Shown here piece after piece: positions 17,534 through 26,544 of a stretch of 64,000 nt of DNA (positions within the stretch are counted from its first letter, which is position 1; the number at the start of each line of letters is the position of its first letter). The DNA lies in NCBI GenBank assembly GCA_963841425.1, contig CAWJCL010000002.1:1178001-1242000 (forward strand). Reading direction: 5' to 3'. This DNA comes from DATEOR01 sp963841425. Its GTDB lineage: Bacteria > Actinomycetota > Thermoleophilia > Gaiellales > Gaiellaceae. The translations under genes were made by a program, and so were the position numbers. Below the pieces are notes generated by a model. That model made no database searches, was not told the DNA's origin, and saw only the letters and a list, made by a program, of their open reading frames with translations.

Positions 17534-18528
17534 TGCACGAGAACCTGAACCAGCCGTGGTGGATCGACGTCATCAAGGCGCTCGTCGTCATCAACCTCGT
17601 CATGGCCGCCTTTGCCTACTCCACCTGGCTCGAGCGCAAGCTCCTCGGTCGCATGCAGCTCCGCTACGGGCCGAACCGCGCCGGCCCGTTCGGGCTCCTG
17701 CAGCCGATCGCGGATCTCGTGAAGCTCCTGCGCAAGGAGAGCTTCTCCCCCGCGAGCGCGGTCGACTTCCTCTACATCGCCGCCCCCGCGGTGGCCGGCT
17801 TCACCGCCCTGGCGGCCTTCAGCGTCATCCCCTTCGGACCCGTCTGGCACGTCGGCGGCTACGACATCACGGGCTGGGTCGTCAACGTCTCGATTGCGCT
17901 GCTCCTCATCTTCGCGCTCGGCGCGATCGGCATCTACGCCTTCCTCGTCGGCGGCTGGGCGAGCGAGTCGAAGTATTCCCTCCTCGGCTCGATGCGGACA
18001 GCGGCGCAGCTCGTCTCCTACGAGGTCTCGCTCGCCCTCTCGGTGCTCGGCGTCGTGATCATGGGCCAGTCGCTCTCGCTCGTCGACATCGTCGAGAAGC
18101 AGCAGGCGACGATCTGGTTCGTCGCTCCGCAGTTCGTCGGGCTCCTCGTCTTCTTCATCGCCGGGATCGCAGAGACGAACCGGCCCCCATTCGATCTCCC
18201 CGAGGCCGAGCAGGAGCTCGTCGCCGGCTACCACACCGAGTACGGCGGCATGCGCTTCGGCCTCTACTCAACAGCTGAGTACATCAACATGATCACGCTC
18301 TCCGGCCTCGCCGTGACGCTCTTCTTCGGCGGCTGGGGCGGGCCGTGGCTGCCCGGGCCGATCTGGTTCCTGCTCAAGCTCGGCGCCTTCCTGTTCGTCT
18401 TCATCTGGCTGCGAGCCACCCTGCCGCGCCTGCGCTACGACCAGCTCATGCGCTTCGGCTGGAAGGTGCTCCTTCCGGTCGCCACGCTGAATGCCCTCGT
18501 GACAGCCATCTTGGTGGCGCTGGTGTGA
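17533..18528 (+). CDS. nuoH: NADH:quinone oxidoreductase subunit H
   Basis: A 331-residue membrane subunit with about eight helices that holds the quinone channel entrance. Conserved features include ERKLLGRMQLRYGPNRAGP, GGWASESKYSLLGSMR and the acidic loop ETNRPPFDLPEAEQELVAG. ATG 17533 overlaps the nuoG stop (TGATG); the frame stays open upstream but only as a shadow of nuoG. The stop is four bases before nuoI. Confidence 0.97.
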   Translation: MHENLNQPWWIDVIKALVVINLVMAAFAYSTWLERKLLGRMQLRYGPNRAGPFGLLQPIADLVKLLRKESFSPASAVDFLYIAAPAVAGFTALAAFSVIPFGPVWHVGGYDITGWVVNVSIALLLIFALGAIGIYAFLVGGWASESKYSLLGSMRTAAQLVSYEVSLALSVLGVVIMGQSLSLVDIVEKQQATIWFVAPQFVGLLVFFIAGIAETNRPPFDLPEAEQELVAGYHTEYGGMRFGLYSTAEYINMITLSGLAVTLFFGGWGGPWLPGPIWFLLKLGAFLFVFIWLRATLPRLRYDQLMRFGWKVLLPVATLNALVTAILVALV

Positions 18529-18532
18529 GCAC

Positions 18533-19030
18533 ATGAGCCCGCAGCCGTTCGACAGCCTCAAGGGATTCGCCGTCACATTCCGACAGATCTTCAAGAAGCC
18601 GATCACGCAGCAGTACCCGGAATACAAGCGTCCGGTGTACCCGCGCTTCCGAGGGCGGCACCGCCTCTGGCGCCACGAGAACGGCCTCGAGAAGTGTGTC
18701 GGCTGCTCGCTCTGCGCGGCCGCCTGCCCGGCCGACTGCATCCGCGTCGTCGCCGACGAGAACACCGCGGAGAACCGCGTCTCGCCGGGCGAGCGCTACG
18801 CGCGGATCTACGAGATCAACCTTTCGCGGTGCATCTTCTGCGGCTACTGCGAGCTGGCGTGCCCGTTCGACGCGATCACGCTCGAGGCCGAGTACGAACT
18901 CTCCGAATATTCGCGCGACGACCTCATCTACACGAAGGACATGCTGCTCGCCCCGCCGGTGAAGCGCGTGCCGGTCGCCGACCGCGACCTCTACGACACG
19001 CCGATCCCGGTGTGGAGATCGGACTCATGA
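18533..19030 (+). CDS. nuoI: NADH:quinone oxidoreductase subunit I (23 kDa)
   Basis: A 165-residue ferredoxin-like subunit carrying clusters N6a and N6b on two CxxCxxCxxxCP motifs, CVGCSLCAAACP and CIFCGYCELACP. It passes electrons from NuoG to NuoB. It is soluble apart from an amphipathic N-terminus. ATG 18533 is close to the nuoH stop. It is followed by the only sizeable gap in the nuo operon, 79 bp, which holds a weak 6-bp inverted repeat (GTCCCA/TGGGAC) and nothing else I can identify. Confidence 0.97.
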   Translation: MSPQPFDSLKGFAVTFRQIFKKPITQQYPEYKRPVYPRFRGRHRLWRHENGLEKCVGCSLCAAACPADCIRVVADENTAENRVSPGERYARIYEINLSRCIFCGYCELACPFDAITLEAEYELSEYSRDDLIYTKDMLLAPPVKRVPVADRDLYDTPIPVWRSDS

Positions 19031-19109
19031 GTCCCAGGTTTCTGAGCGTCGTCAGCCCGCGCCATGGGACGGCTTGGCCGGCCCTTCACGGGCGGCGAGG
19101 AGCGTCGGC

Positions 19110-19640
19110 GTGACGAACTTCCTCGTCTGGGTGGTCTGGATCCTCGCCGCGCTCTCGCTCCTCAGCTCGGGGATCGCCGTCGTCCTCTTCCAGAACCCCT
19201 TCTACAGCGCCCTCGCGCTGATCGGGAATCTGGCCTCGCTCGCGGTCCTCTACCTCTTACTCGCCGCGGAGTTCGTGGCCGCCGCGCAGGTGCTCGTCTA
19301 TGCCGGCGCCGTCGTCGTCATGTTCCTCTTCGTCATCGCGTACCTCGGTGGGCGGGCGGACGCGCCCTGGGCGGGCAAGCCGAGCGCCCAGTCCCTCGCC
19401 GCGATCGTGGCCGCGGCGGCAATCGCCGTCGAAATCGTGGTCGTCATCGCCATGAAGGCGGGCGACGAGCTCTCGACGCCCGCCAAGATCGAGGACGGCT
19501 TCGGCTCGCCGGCCGAGATCGGGCGCCTCTTTTTGGGCGACCACCTGCTCGCGTTCGAGGTGACGTCCATCGTGCTGCTCGTCGCCGCAGTCGGAGGAGT
19601 CATCCTCGGAAGCGCCGTTCCCAAGGAGTCTCGCTCCTGA
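19110..19640 (+). CDS. nuoJ: NADH:quinone oxidoreductase subunit J
   Basis: A 176-residue membrane subunit with five hydrophobic segments, next to the quinone site. The helix ending in QVLVYAGAVVVMFLFVIAYL is the conserved third helix. I chose GTG 19110 because GAGGAG lies 7 nt upstream; an in-frame TTG at 19074 would add 12 residues unlike the family. Its stop overlaps nuoK as TGATG. Confidence 0.95.
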   Translation: MTNFLVWVVWILAALSLLSSGIAVVLFQNPFYSALALIGNLASLAVLYLLLAAEFVAAAQVLVYAGAVVVMFLFVIAYLGGRADAPWAGKPSAQSLAAIVAAAAIAVEIVVVIAMKAGDELSTPAKIEDGFGSPAEIGRLFLGDHLLAFEVTSIVLLVAAVGGVILGSAVPKESRS

Positions 19641-19948
19641 TGGCCGGCCCCGGCGTCGCCGCCTACCTGATCCTCTCGGTGATCCTCTTCGCCACCGGCG
19701 CCTTTGGCGTGCTCATCCGCCGCAGCCCGCTGATCGTGCTCCTCGCGCTCGAGATCATGCTGAACGCGGGGAACCTCGCCCTCATCGCCTTCGCGCGCCA
19801 GACCGGAACCGGCACCGGCCAGATCTTCGCGCTGACCGTCATGGTCGTCGCCGCCGCGGAGGCGGTCGTCGGACTCGGCCTCATCGTCGCGGTCTCCCGC
19901 CGGCACGTCGAGCTCGACGTCGACAAGCTCACGACCCTTAGAGGATGA
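19640..19948 (+). CDS. nuoK: NADH:quinone oxidoreductase subunit K
   Basis: A 102-residue three-helix membrane subunit (MrpC-like) in the proton pathway. The conserved acidic residue is in LALEIMLNAGNLA in the second helix, with a second one in AAAEAVVGLG in the third. ATG 19640 overlaps the nuoJ stop, and AAGGAG lies upstream. Its stop overlaps nuoL as ATGA. Confidence 0.97.
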   Translation: MAGPGVAAYLILSVILFATGAFGVLIRRSPLIVLLALEIMLNAGNLALIAFARQTGTGTGQIFALTVMVVAAAEAVVGLGLIVAVSRRHVELDVDKLTTLRG

Positions 19949-21843
19949 CCGCCGCCGCCTGGATCGCGCTCTTCGCCCCGGCGGCAGCCGTGGTCGCGAT
20001 CGCCCTCGCAGGGACGAGCATCACGCGCACCGCCGCCGGCTTCCTCGCGGCCGGGTCGGCGCTCGTCTCCTTCATCTCCTCCGTGGTCGTCTTCGCCATC
20101 CTGCTCGGCGAGCAGCCGGAGGAGCGGACGCACTCTTCGACGCTCTGGACCTGGCTCTCGGCCGGCGACCTCAAGATCGGAGCGGAGATCCAGGTCGACC
20201 CGCTCTCGGTCTTCATGATGCTGATCGTCTCAGGCGTCGGCTTCCTCATCCTCGCCTACGCCGTCGGCTACATGAACGGTGACGCCGAGGAGCGGCGCTA
20301 CCACGCGTACAAGGCGCTCTTCGTCTTCTCGATGCTCCTGCTCGTCGAGGCCGGGAACCTCGTGCTCCTCCTGGCGGGCTGGGGCATGGTCGGCCTCAGC
20401 TCCTACCTCTTGATCAACTTCTGGCACCAGCGCGCGACCGCCGTAGCGGCGGGCAAGAAGGCGTTCATCATGAACGCGTTCGGCGACGCGACCTTCGTGC
20501 TCGCGATCTTCCTGCTCATCCAGCGCACCGGCTCGGTGGAGTTCGACGCGGTCTTCAGCTCCGACGTGGTCGAGCACGGGAGCGCCGCGGCGGTCCTGAT
20601 CGCCCTCGGCCTCCTCGGCGGCGCCGTCGCCAAGTCCGCGCAGGTGCCGCTCCACACTTGGCTCCCGGACGCGATGGAGGGCCCGACGCCGGTCTCCGCC
20701 CTCATCCACGCGGCGACGATGGTGACCGCGGGCGTCTACCTGATCGCGCGCACCAACGTCCTCTTCGAGCTCGCCCCCGCGATCCAGGACCTCGCCGGGA
20801 TCCTCGGCGGGATCACGATCCTCCTGGCCGGGCTCATCGCCCTCGTGCAGACGGACATCAAGCGCGTCATCGCCTACTCGACGATGAGCCAGATCGGCTA
20901 CATGTTCGTCGCCGTCGGCCTCGGCGCGTACGGGCCCGGGATGTTCCACCTGATGACCCACGCCTTCTTCAAGGCGCTGCTCTTCATGGCGGCCGGCATC
21001 GTCATCCACGCGCTCTCGGACGAACAGGACATCCGCCGGATGGGCGGGCTCGGACGCGCCCTCCCGTTCACCTACCGCGTCTTCGTCGTCGGCGCGCTCG
21101 CGCTCGCGGCCATCCCGCCCTTCGCCGGCTTCTTCTCCAAGGACTCGATCCTCGGAGCGGCGGCGAACAGCGGCACGCTGGGCTGGATCCTCTGGACGGC
21201 GGGCGCGATCGGCGCCTTCCTGACCGCGCTCTACACCTTCAGACTCCTCTTCATCGTCTTCTGGGGCGAGCCGACGCCATTCGCCCGCGAGCACCTGCAC
21301 CTGAAGCGCTTCGAGGGCGGGCTCGCCATGGCGTGGCCCGTTGCGATCCTCGCCGTCCTCTCCGTCGTCGGCGGCTGGCTGCAGGTGCCGTGGGGCTGGC
21401 AGCTCGTCACCGACTGGATCGACCCGATCGCGGAGTCGACGGCAGAAGCCACCGGCGCGACGCTCACCTTCTCGGTGGTGGCCTCACTGGCCCTCGCCGT
21501 CGCCGGTATCTGGCTCGCCTGGCGCTGGTATGGACGGCCGAGCAATGTGCCCGCGCGGGCTCGCACGCGCCTGCCGTGGGCGGCCCGGACCCTCGAGCAC
21601 AAGTTCTATTTCGACGAGGCGTACGACCTCGCGTTCTACGAGCCGGCGTCCCGCGAGGCCGTCTTCCTCACGCGTTTCGTGGAGCAGCCGCTCTTCCTCG
21701 CCTCGCTCGGTGAGCTGGGAGCGGGCGTACGCGCGGCCTCGCGGCGCCTTTCCTCCCTGCAGACCGGCTACGTCCGTGAGTACGCCTTCGCTCTCGCCGC
21801 GGGCCTCGCCGTCCTCGCCATCGTCTTCATCCTCGTCACGTAG
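19945..21843 (+). CDS. nuoL: NADH:quinone oxidoreductase subunit L
   Basis: A 632-residue antiporter-like subunit with about 16 helices and the lateral helix toward the C-terminus. Typical segments are GWGMVGLSSYLLI, KSAQVPLHTWLPDAMEGPTP and TDIKRVIAYSTMSQIGYM. The lysine of AKSAQ and the histidines of the TPVSALIHAATMV helix belong to the proton path. It overlaps nuoK by 4 bp, and nuoM starts 2 bp after its stop. Confidence 0.97.
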   Translation: MTAAAWIALFAPAAAVVAIALAGTSITRTAAGFLAAGSALVSFISSVVVFAILLGEQPEERTHSSTLWTWLSAGDLKIGAEIQVDPLSVFMMLIVSGVGFLILAYAVGYMNGDAEERRYHAYKALFVFSMLLLVEAGNLVLLLAGWGMVGLSSYLLINFWHQRATAVAAGKKAFIMNAFGDATFVLAIFLLIQRTGSVEFDAVFSSDVVEHGSAAAVLIALGLLGGAVAKSAQVPLHTWLPDAMEGPTPVSALIHAATMVTAGVYLIARTNVLFELAPAIQDLAGILGGITILLAGLIALVQTDIKRVIAYSTMSQIGYMFVAVGLGAYGPGMFHLMTHAFFKALLFMAAGIVIHALSDEQDIRRMGGLGRALPFTYRVFVVGALALAAIPPFAGFFSKDSILGAAANSGTLGWILWTAGAIGAFLTALYTFRLLFIVFWGEPTPFAREHLHLKRFEGGLAMAWPVAILAVLSVVGGWLQVPWGWQLVTDWIDPIAESTAEATGATLTFSVVASLALAVAGIWLAWRWYGRPSNVPARARTRLPWAARTLEHKFYFDEAYDLAFYEPASREAVFLTRFVEQPLFLASLGELGAGVRAASRRLSSLQTGYVREYAFALAAGLAVLAIVFILVT

Positions 21844-21845
21844 CC

Positions 21846-23315
21846 GTGCTCACGACCGCCCTCATCTTCCTTCCGATCGCAGGCGCGCTCTTTCTCTGGA
21901 TCGTCCCCTGGCCGACGCCGCGGGCGGCCGGAGGGGCCGCTCTCCTCGTGGCACTCGCCGAACTGATCCTCTGGGTGAACCGGGCGCTCAACTTCGACTA
22001 CGGGAACCCCGGCCTCCAGGACGAGGCGTCGCATTCGTGGTTCTCCGACCTGGGCGTCTCGTACAGCGTTGGCCTCTACGACTTCTCGCTCTGGCTGGTC
22101 GGCCTGACAGTCGTCGTCACGACGGCCGCGGTCGCCTACGGCTTCTGGTCGGGGCGCGAGCGCATGGACGTCTATCTCGGCCTCCTCCTCTTCCTCGAAG
22201 GCGCGACCGTCGGGGTCTTCACCGCCCAGGACCTCCTCCTCTTCTATGTCTTCTGGGAAGCGATGATGATCCCGCTCTACATCCTCATCGGAGTCTGGGG
22301 CGGGCCCGGCCGCATCGGCGCGACGATCAAGTTCGTCGTTTACACCCTCGCCGGCTCGCTCCTCATGCTCGTGTCGGTGATCGCGCTCGGGCTCTCGGCC
22401 GGCACCTTCGACATGCGGGCGATCGGCGAGAGCGGGAGCACGTGGATCTTCCTCGGCTTCGCCGCCGCATTCGCCGTCAAGGCGCCGCTCTGGCCCTTCC
22501 ACGGCTGGCTGCCCGACGCCTACCGCGAGTCGCCCGCAGAAGTCTCGGCGATCCTCTCGGGCGTCATCTCGAAGGCGGCGACCTACGGCTTCCTGCGCAT
22601 CGGGCTCGTCTTCTTCCCGGGAGTGGTGGCGGACTGGCGGACGGTCATCCTCGTGCTCGCGACGATCGGGCTCGTCTACGGCTCGCTCCTCGCATTCCGC
22701 GCGCCCGACATCCGCGGTGTGATCGCCTACTCGAGCCTCGCACAGGTGAACCTGATCGTCATCGGTCTCTTCGCCGTGAACGACTCCGGCATCTCGGGCG
22801 CGCTCCTGCAGATGATCACCCACGGTCTCGTCTCCGCGGCCCTGTTCCTGCTCGCAGGGTCGGTGGAGCGGCGCGCGGCCACGGGCGACCTCGGCCGCCT
22901 CGGCGGAATGGCGCGCGGCCGCCCCGTTTTGGCGACGACGCTCATCACCGCCGGAGTCATCGCCCTCGCCGTGCCCGGATCGAGCGCGTTCGCAGGCGAG
23001 TTTCTGATCCTGAACGGGATCTTCACGCGCGGCTGGGGCTGGGCCGTCGCCGGCGCTGTGGCGATCGTGCTCGCGGCGATGTACATGCTGCGCCTCGTCT
23101 CCGCGGTCCTCCACCGGGATCCGGGCCCGGCCGTCAGCGACGCGGCGCTCGACCTCCGCCCGGCCGAGATCGGTGTGATCGTCCCGCTCGTCGCCGTTCT
23201 GCTCGCGCTCTCGTTCTGGCCGGCGGCGATCACCGACCATTCCTTCGGCGGCGAGCCCACGGCCTCGGTGAACGTCCAGTTCGACCACATCGTCCACGGA
23301 GAGGCCGCGCCGTGA
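21846..23315 (+). CDS. nuoM: NADH:quinone oxidoreductase subunit M
   Basis: A 489-residue antiporter-like proton-pumping subunit with about 14 helices. FYVFWEAMMIPLYILIG carries the conserved acidic residue, and KAPLWPFHGWLPDAYRESP is the family signature. It starts at GTG 21846, 2 bp after nuoL, and its stop overlaps nuoN as GTGA. Confidence 0.97.
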   Translation: MLTTALIFLPIAGALFLWIVPWPTPRAAGGAALLVALAELILWVNRALNFDYGNPGLQDEASHSWFSDLGVSYSVGLYDFSLWLVGLTVVVTTAAVAYGFWSGRERMDVYLGLLLFLEGATVGVFTAQDLLLFYVFWEAMMIPLYILIGVWGGPGRIGATIKFVVYTLAGSLLMLVSVIALGLSAGTFDMRAIGESGSTWIFLGFAAAFAVKAPLWPFHGWLPDAYRESPAEVSAILSGVISKAATYGFLRIGLVFFPGVVADWRTVILVLATIGLVYGSLLAFRAPDIRGVIAYSSLAQVNLIVIGLFAVNDSGISGALLQMITHGLVSAALFLLAGSVERRAATGDLGRLGGMARGRPVLATTLITAGVIALAVPGSSAFAGEFLILNGIFTRGWGWAVAGAVAIVLAAMYMLRLVSAVLHRDPGPAVSDAALDLRPAEIGVIVPLVAVLLALSFWPAAITDHSFGGEPTASVNVQFDHIVHGEAAP

Positions 23316-24787
23316 CGAAGTTCCCGACGCCGTCCATCGACTGGGCTGCGCTCTCGCCCGAGCTCGTCCTGCTCGGCGGGGCGGCGGTCTGCCTCCTCCT
23401 CCCGCTCTTCATGCCGCACGGGTGGCGGAGGCACTTCTGCGCCTCGGTCTCGGTCCTCTCGTTCCTCGGCGCAGGCGCGGCGGCGATCGTGCTGTTCCAG
23501 ATGGACGAGACCGGCACCGCCGTCGTCGCGGACGCGATCCGCCGCGACCGCCTCGCCGAGCTCGCCCAGGTGCTCATCGCCGGCTCGGGCCTTCTCGCAG
23601 TCGGCGTCTCCTACACCTACGTCCTGCGTGAGCGGATGGGCGAGTACTACACGCTCCTTCTGACCGCGGCGGCCGGGATGTGCTTCTTCGTCGCCGCCAA
23701 CGACCTGATGACAATGTTCCTCGGGCTCGAGTGGTTCTCGATCTCGCTCTACATCCTCTGCGCGATCGCGATCGAGGAGCCGGCCTCGCTCGAGGCCGGG
23801 CTCAAGTACCTGATCGTCGGGAGCTTCGGCTCGGCGATCCTGCTCTTCGGAAGCGCGTTCGTCTACGGGGCCACCGGCGCGATCGGCTTCGAGGACATCG
23901 CCGCCGCCTCGGGCGACGCGGACCGGCTCTTTCTCGTCACGGGGCTCGCCATGATCATCGTCGGGCTCGGCTTCAAGGCCTCGGCGGCCCCGTTCCACAT
24001 GTGGACGCCGGACGTCTACCAGGGAGCGCCGACGCCCGTCACCGCGTTCATGTCCGCGGCGACCAAGGTGGCCGCCCTCGTCCTGACAATGCGCCTGCTC
24101 GTGACCGCCTTCCCCTCGGAGGAACACCTCTGGACGATCTCGCTCGCGGTGATCGTCTGCATCTCGCTCGCCTGGGGGAACCTCGGCGCCCTCGTCCAGA
24201 CAGACGTCAAGCGGATGCTCGCGTACTCCAGCATCTCGCACGCGGGCTTCCTGCTCATGCCGGTGGCGGTGGCCAGCCCGCTGGGCGGCCGGGCGCTGAT
24301 GTACTACCTGATCTCCTACGCTGCGATGAGCATCGGCTCCTTCGCGGTCGTCGCAGCGAGGGAGCGCGAGCTCGCGCGTCCGGTCACGCTCGAGGGCATG
24401 GCCGGCATGGGTTGGGAGCGTCCGGGTATGGGAGCGGCGATGACGCTCTTCATGTTCGGTTTCATCGGACTGCCGCCGGCCGGCCTCTTCATCGGGAAGT
24501 TCTACGTCTTCTCGGCGGCCGTCGACCGCGGCTGGGCCTGGCTCGCCGTCGTCGGCGCGATCGCGACGGTCGTCTCCATCTACTACTACCTCGGCGTCGT
24601 TCGGGCGATGTACTTCCAGCCGGCCGCCGTCGGAGTCGCCCCCGCCGGGGGCTCGCCTCCCCGCGAGCTGGCGCTCGGCACCTCCGTCCTCCTCGCCGTC
24701 GTCGTCACGATCGGAAGCTTCGTCGCCGCTCAACCGCTCCTGGACATCGCCACCGACGCCGTCTCCTTCCTGTCCTTCCCGCACTGA
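23312..24787 (+). CDS. nuoN: NADH:quinone oxidoreductase subunit N
   Basis: A 491-residue antiporter-like subunit, the last nuo gene. Characteristic stretches are LGLEWFSISLYILCA, KASAAPFHMWTPDVYQGAP and TDVKRMLAYSSISHAGFLL. It starts at GTG 23312, overlapping nuoM; the long open frame upstream is a shadow. Its stop overlaps the ATG of the following flavoprotein gene (TGATG), so transcription very likely continues beyond nuo. Confidence 0.97.
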   Translation: MTKFPTPSIDWAALSPELVLLGGAAVCLLLPLFMPHGWRRHFCASVSVLSFLGAGAAAIVLFQMDETGTAVVADAIRRDRLAELAQVLIAGSGLLAVGVSYTYVLRERMGEYYTLLLTAAAGMCFFVAANDLMTMFLGLEWFSISLYILCAIAIEEPASLEAGLKYLIVGSFGSAILLFGSAFVYGATGAIGFEDIAAASGDADRLFLVTGLAMIIVGLGFKASAAPFHMWTPDVYQGAPTPVTAFMSAATKVAALVLTMRLLVTAFPSEEHLWTISLAVIVCISLAWGNLGALVQTDVKRMLAYSSISHAGFLLMPVAVASPLGGRALMYYLISYAAMSIGSFAVVAARERELARPVTLEGMAGMGWERPGMGAAMTLFMFGFIGLPPAGLFIGKFYVFSAAVDRGWAWLAVVGAIATVVSIYYYLGVVRAMYFQPAAVGVAPAGGSPPRELALGTSVLLAVVVTIGSFVAAQPLLDIATDAVSFLSFPH

Positions 24788-26109
24788 TGCCGAAGCGCGT
24801 GGTCGTGCTCGGTGCAGGAGTGAGCGGCGAGGCGTTCATCGCCGCGCTGCGCCGCCTCGACAAGGACGTGCGCATCACCCTCGTCGAGAACGAGCTCGTC
24901 GGCGGCGAGTGCTCCTACTGGGCGTGCATCCCGTCGAAGACGCTCCTTCGCCCCGTCGAGATCGCCTTTCGTGCGCGCGGCGCCCATGGGGTCGAGGCGA
25001 CCATCGACCCGGAGCAGATCTTCTGGTGGCGTGACAAGAACGCGGGCCCGGACGACTCGAGCCAGGTCGAGTGGGTCACGAATCTCGACGTCGAGCTCGT
25101 ACGCGGCAAGGGCGTCGTCGCGGAGCCGGGCAAGGTCGAGGTGGACGGGCGCGAGCTTCCGTACGACGAGCTGATGGTCTCGACTGGATCCCGGCCGACG
25201 CTGCCGCCGATCGAAGGTCTCGACTCGGTGGAGCCCTGGTTGAGCCGCGAGGGCACGAACGCGAGCGAGATTCCCGAAAGCCTCGTCGTCGTGGGCGGCG
25301 GTGCGGTCGGCTGCGAGCTCGCGCAGTTCTACGCCCGCCTCGGAGCGCGGGTCACCATCGTCCAGAGCGGCGGGTATCTCCTGCCGCGGAGCGACCGGGA
25401 GGCAGGTGATCTCCTCGGCGAGGTCTTTCAGGACGAGGGCATCGAGCTCTGCCTGAACGCGCGCGCGCAGAAGGTGACGGGTGGCCCGGGGGGCTACCGG
25501 CTCGAGCTCGAGGGCCGCGAGGCGCTGGAATCCACGCACCTGATGATCGCCACGGGCCGAAAGCCCAACGTCGACGGCTTCGGGCTCGAAAGGCTCGACG
25601 TCGAGATCGGCAAGTCGGGGATCAAGGTGGACGAGCGGCTGCGCGCGGCCGAGCACGTCTGGGGGGCAGGAGACGTGACGGGCATCGCCCTCTTCACGCA
25701 CCTCGGCAAGTACCAGGGACGCGTCGCGGCGGCGAACATCGCCGGGCGCGACCTCGTCGCCAACTACAAGGCCATCCCCGCTGCAGTCTTCACCGATCCG
25801 CAGGTCGCGACCGTCGGAGACACGAGCGGCGAGGGCGCCGCCGTCGGCAAGTGGGGGGTCGACAAGGTCTCGCGCGCGTCGACGTACCAGGATCCCAAGC
25901 GGCCGGGCTTCCTCAAGCTCTACGCCGACCCAGAGCGGAAGGTGGTCGTCGGCGCCGTCGCGGTCGGGCCCGAGGCCGGCGAGTGGATCGGGCAGATCAC
26001 GCTCGCGATCCGCGCCGAGGTCCCCGTCGCCACGCTGCGGGACACGATCCAGCCGTTCCCGACCTTCTCCGAGGTCGTCTATTTCGCCGCACGCGAGCTC
26101 GACTTGTAG
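24787..26109 (+). CDS. Pyridine nucleotide-disulfide oxidoreductase, class I-like (dihydrolipoamide dehydrogenase relative)
   Basis: A 440-residue FAD enzyme. VLGAGVSGEAF near 8-18 binds FAD, GGECSYWACIPSK (Cys42 and Cys47) is the redox disulfide, VVVGGGAVGCELAQF near 160-175 binds NAD(P)H, and VWGAGDVTG is the second FAD motif. Two features differ from true dihydrolipoamide dehydrogenase: the disulfide motif reads CSYWAC rather than CxNxGC, and the catalytic His-Glu motif (HPT.SE) reads QPFPTFSE, with Phe where the base His should be. The substrate is therefore open; a mercuric-reductase-like, mycothione-reductase-like or quinone-reducing role are alternatives. Its ATG overlaps the nuoN stop, placing it in the nuo operon. 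Confidence 0.85.
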   Translation: MPKRVVVLGAGVSGEAFIAALRRLDKDVRITLVENELVGGECSYWACIPSKTLLRPVEIAFRARGAHGVEATIDPEQIFWWRDKNAGPDDSSQVEWVTNLDVELVRGKGVVAEPGKVEVDGRELPYDELMVSTGSRPTLPPIEGLDSVEPWLSREGTNASEIPESLVVVGGGAVGCELAQFYARLGARVTIVQSGGYLLPRSDREAGDLLGEVFQDEGIELCLNARAQKVTGGPGGYRLELEGREALESTHLMIATGRKPNVDGFGLERLDVEIGKSGIKVDERLRAAEHVWGAGDVTGIALFTHLGKYQGRVAAANIAGRDLVANYKAIPAAVFTDPQVATVGDTSGEGAAVGKWGVDKVSRASTYQDPKRPGFLKLYADPERKVVVGAVAVGPEAGEWIGQITLAIRAEVPVATLRDTIQPFPTFSEVVYFAARELDL

Positions 26110-26121
26110 AGTCGCTCCAGA

Positions 26122-26544
26122 ATGAAAAACGGCGAAGACCTGGTCGACACCCTCCGGCGCTTCCACCTCTTCGCCGACCTGGACCGCGCCCAGCTCGAGG
26201 CGATCGCCGACCCGGACAGCGAGCGGAGCTTCGCGGCCGGCGAGCGCATCCTCAGACGCGGCATGAGCGGGTCGGGCTTCTACGTCATCCTGGACGGCGA
26301 AGCCACCGTCACGCTCGGCGGGGAGGAGCTGAACCGCCTCCGGCAGGGCGAGTTCTTCGGCGAGATCTCGACGCTGCTCGACGAGCCGCTGACCGCGGAC
26401 ATCACCGCGGAGACACCGGTGCGGGTGCTCGAGATCCCGGGCCCGCGGCTCGAGGCCTTCCTGCTCAGCTATCCGAAGGTGATGCTGCGGATGCTCGTCA
26501 CGGAGGCGCGACGGCTGCAGGAAGTCCTCGCTTGGCGGAGCTGA
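26122..26544 (+). CDS. Stand-alone cyclic nucleotide-binding domain protein
   Basis: A 140-residue protein that consists almost entirely of one cNMP-binding (CRP-type) beta-roll, with no helix-turn-helix, kinase or channel part. The beta-roll glycines (GMSGSGFYVILDGEATV) and the phosphate-binding cassette GEFFGEISTLLDEPLTADI are clear. The arginine that normally contacts the cyclic phosphate (R-x-A after the cassette) is replaced by Thr in LTADI, so ligand binding may be altered. It starts 12 bp after the flavoprotein stop and overlaps the next flavoprotein gene. With the nucleotide cyclase two genes later, it looks like the receptor of a local cyclic-nucleotide signal; this is inference. Confidence 0.85.
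   Translation: MKNGEDLVDTLRRFHLFADLDRAQLEAIADPDSERSFAAGERILRRGMSGSGFYVILDGEATVTLGGEELNRLRQGEFFGEISTLLDEPLTADITAETPVRVLEIPGPRLEAFLLSYPKVMLRMLVTEARRLQEVLAWRS

Noticed and set aside
18694..19113. An open frame overlapping nuoI and the nuoI-nuoJ gap
   Set aside because: It is a shadow frame of nuoI with Arg-rich composition; the gap holds only a weak 6-bp inverted repeat.
21341..23311. Upstream extension of the nuoN frame through nuoL and nuoM
   Set aside because: The extension is a low-complexity Arg/Pro-rich shadow of nuoL and nuoM; GTG 23312 overlaps the nuoM stop in the usual manner and begins a normal NuoN.
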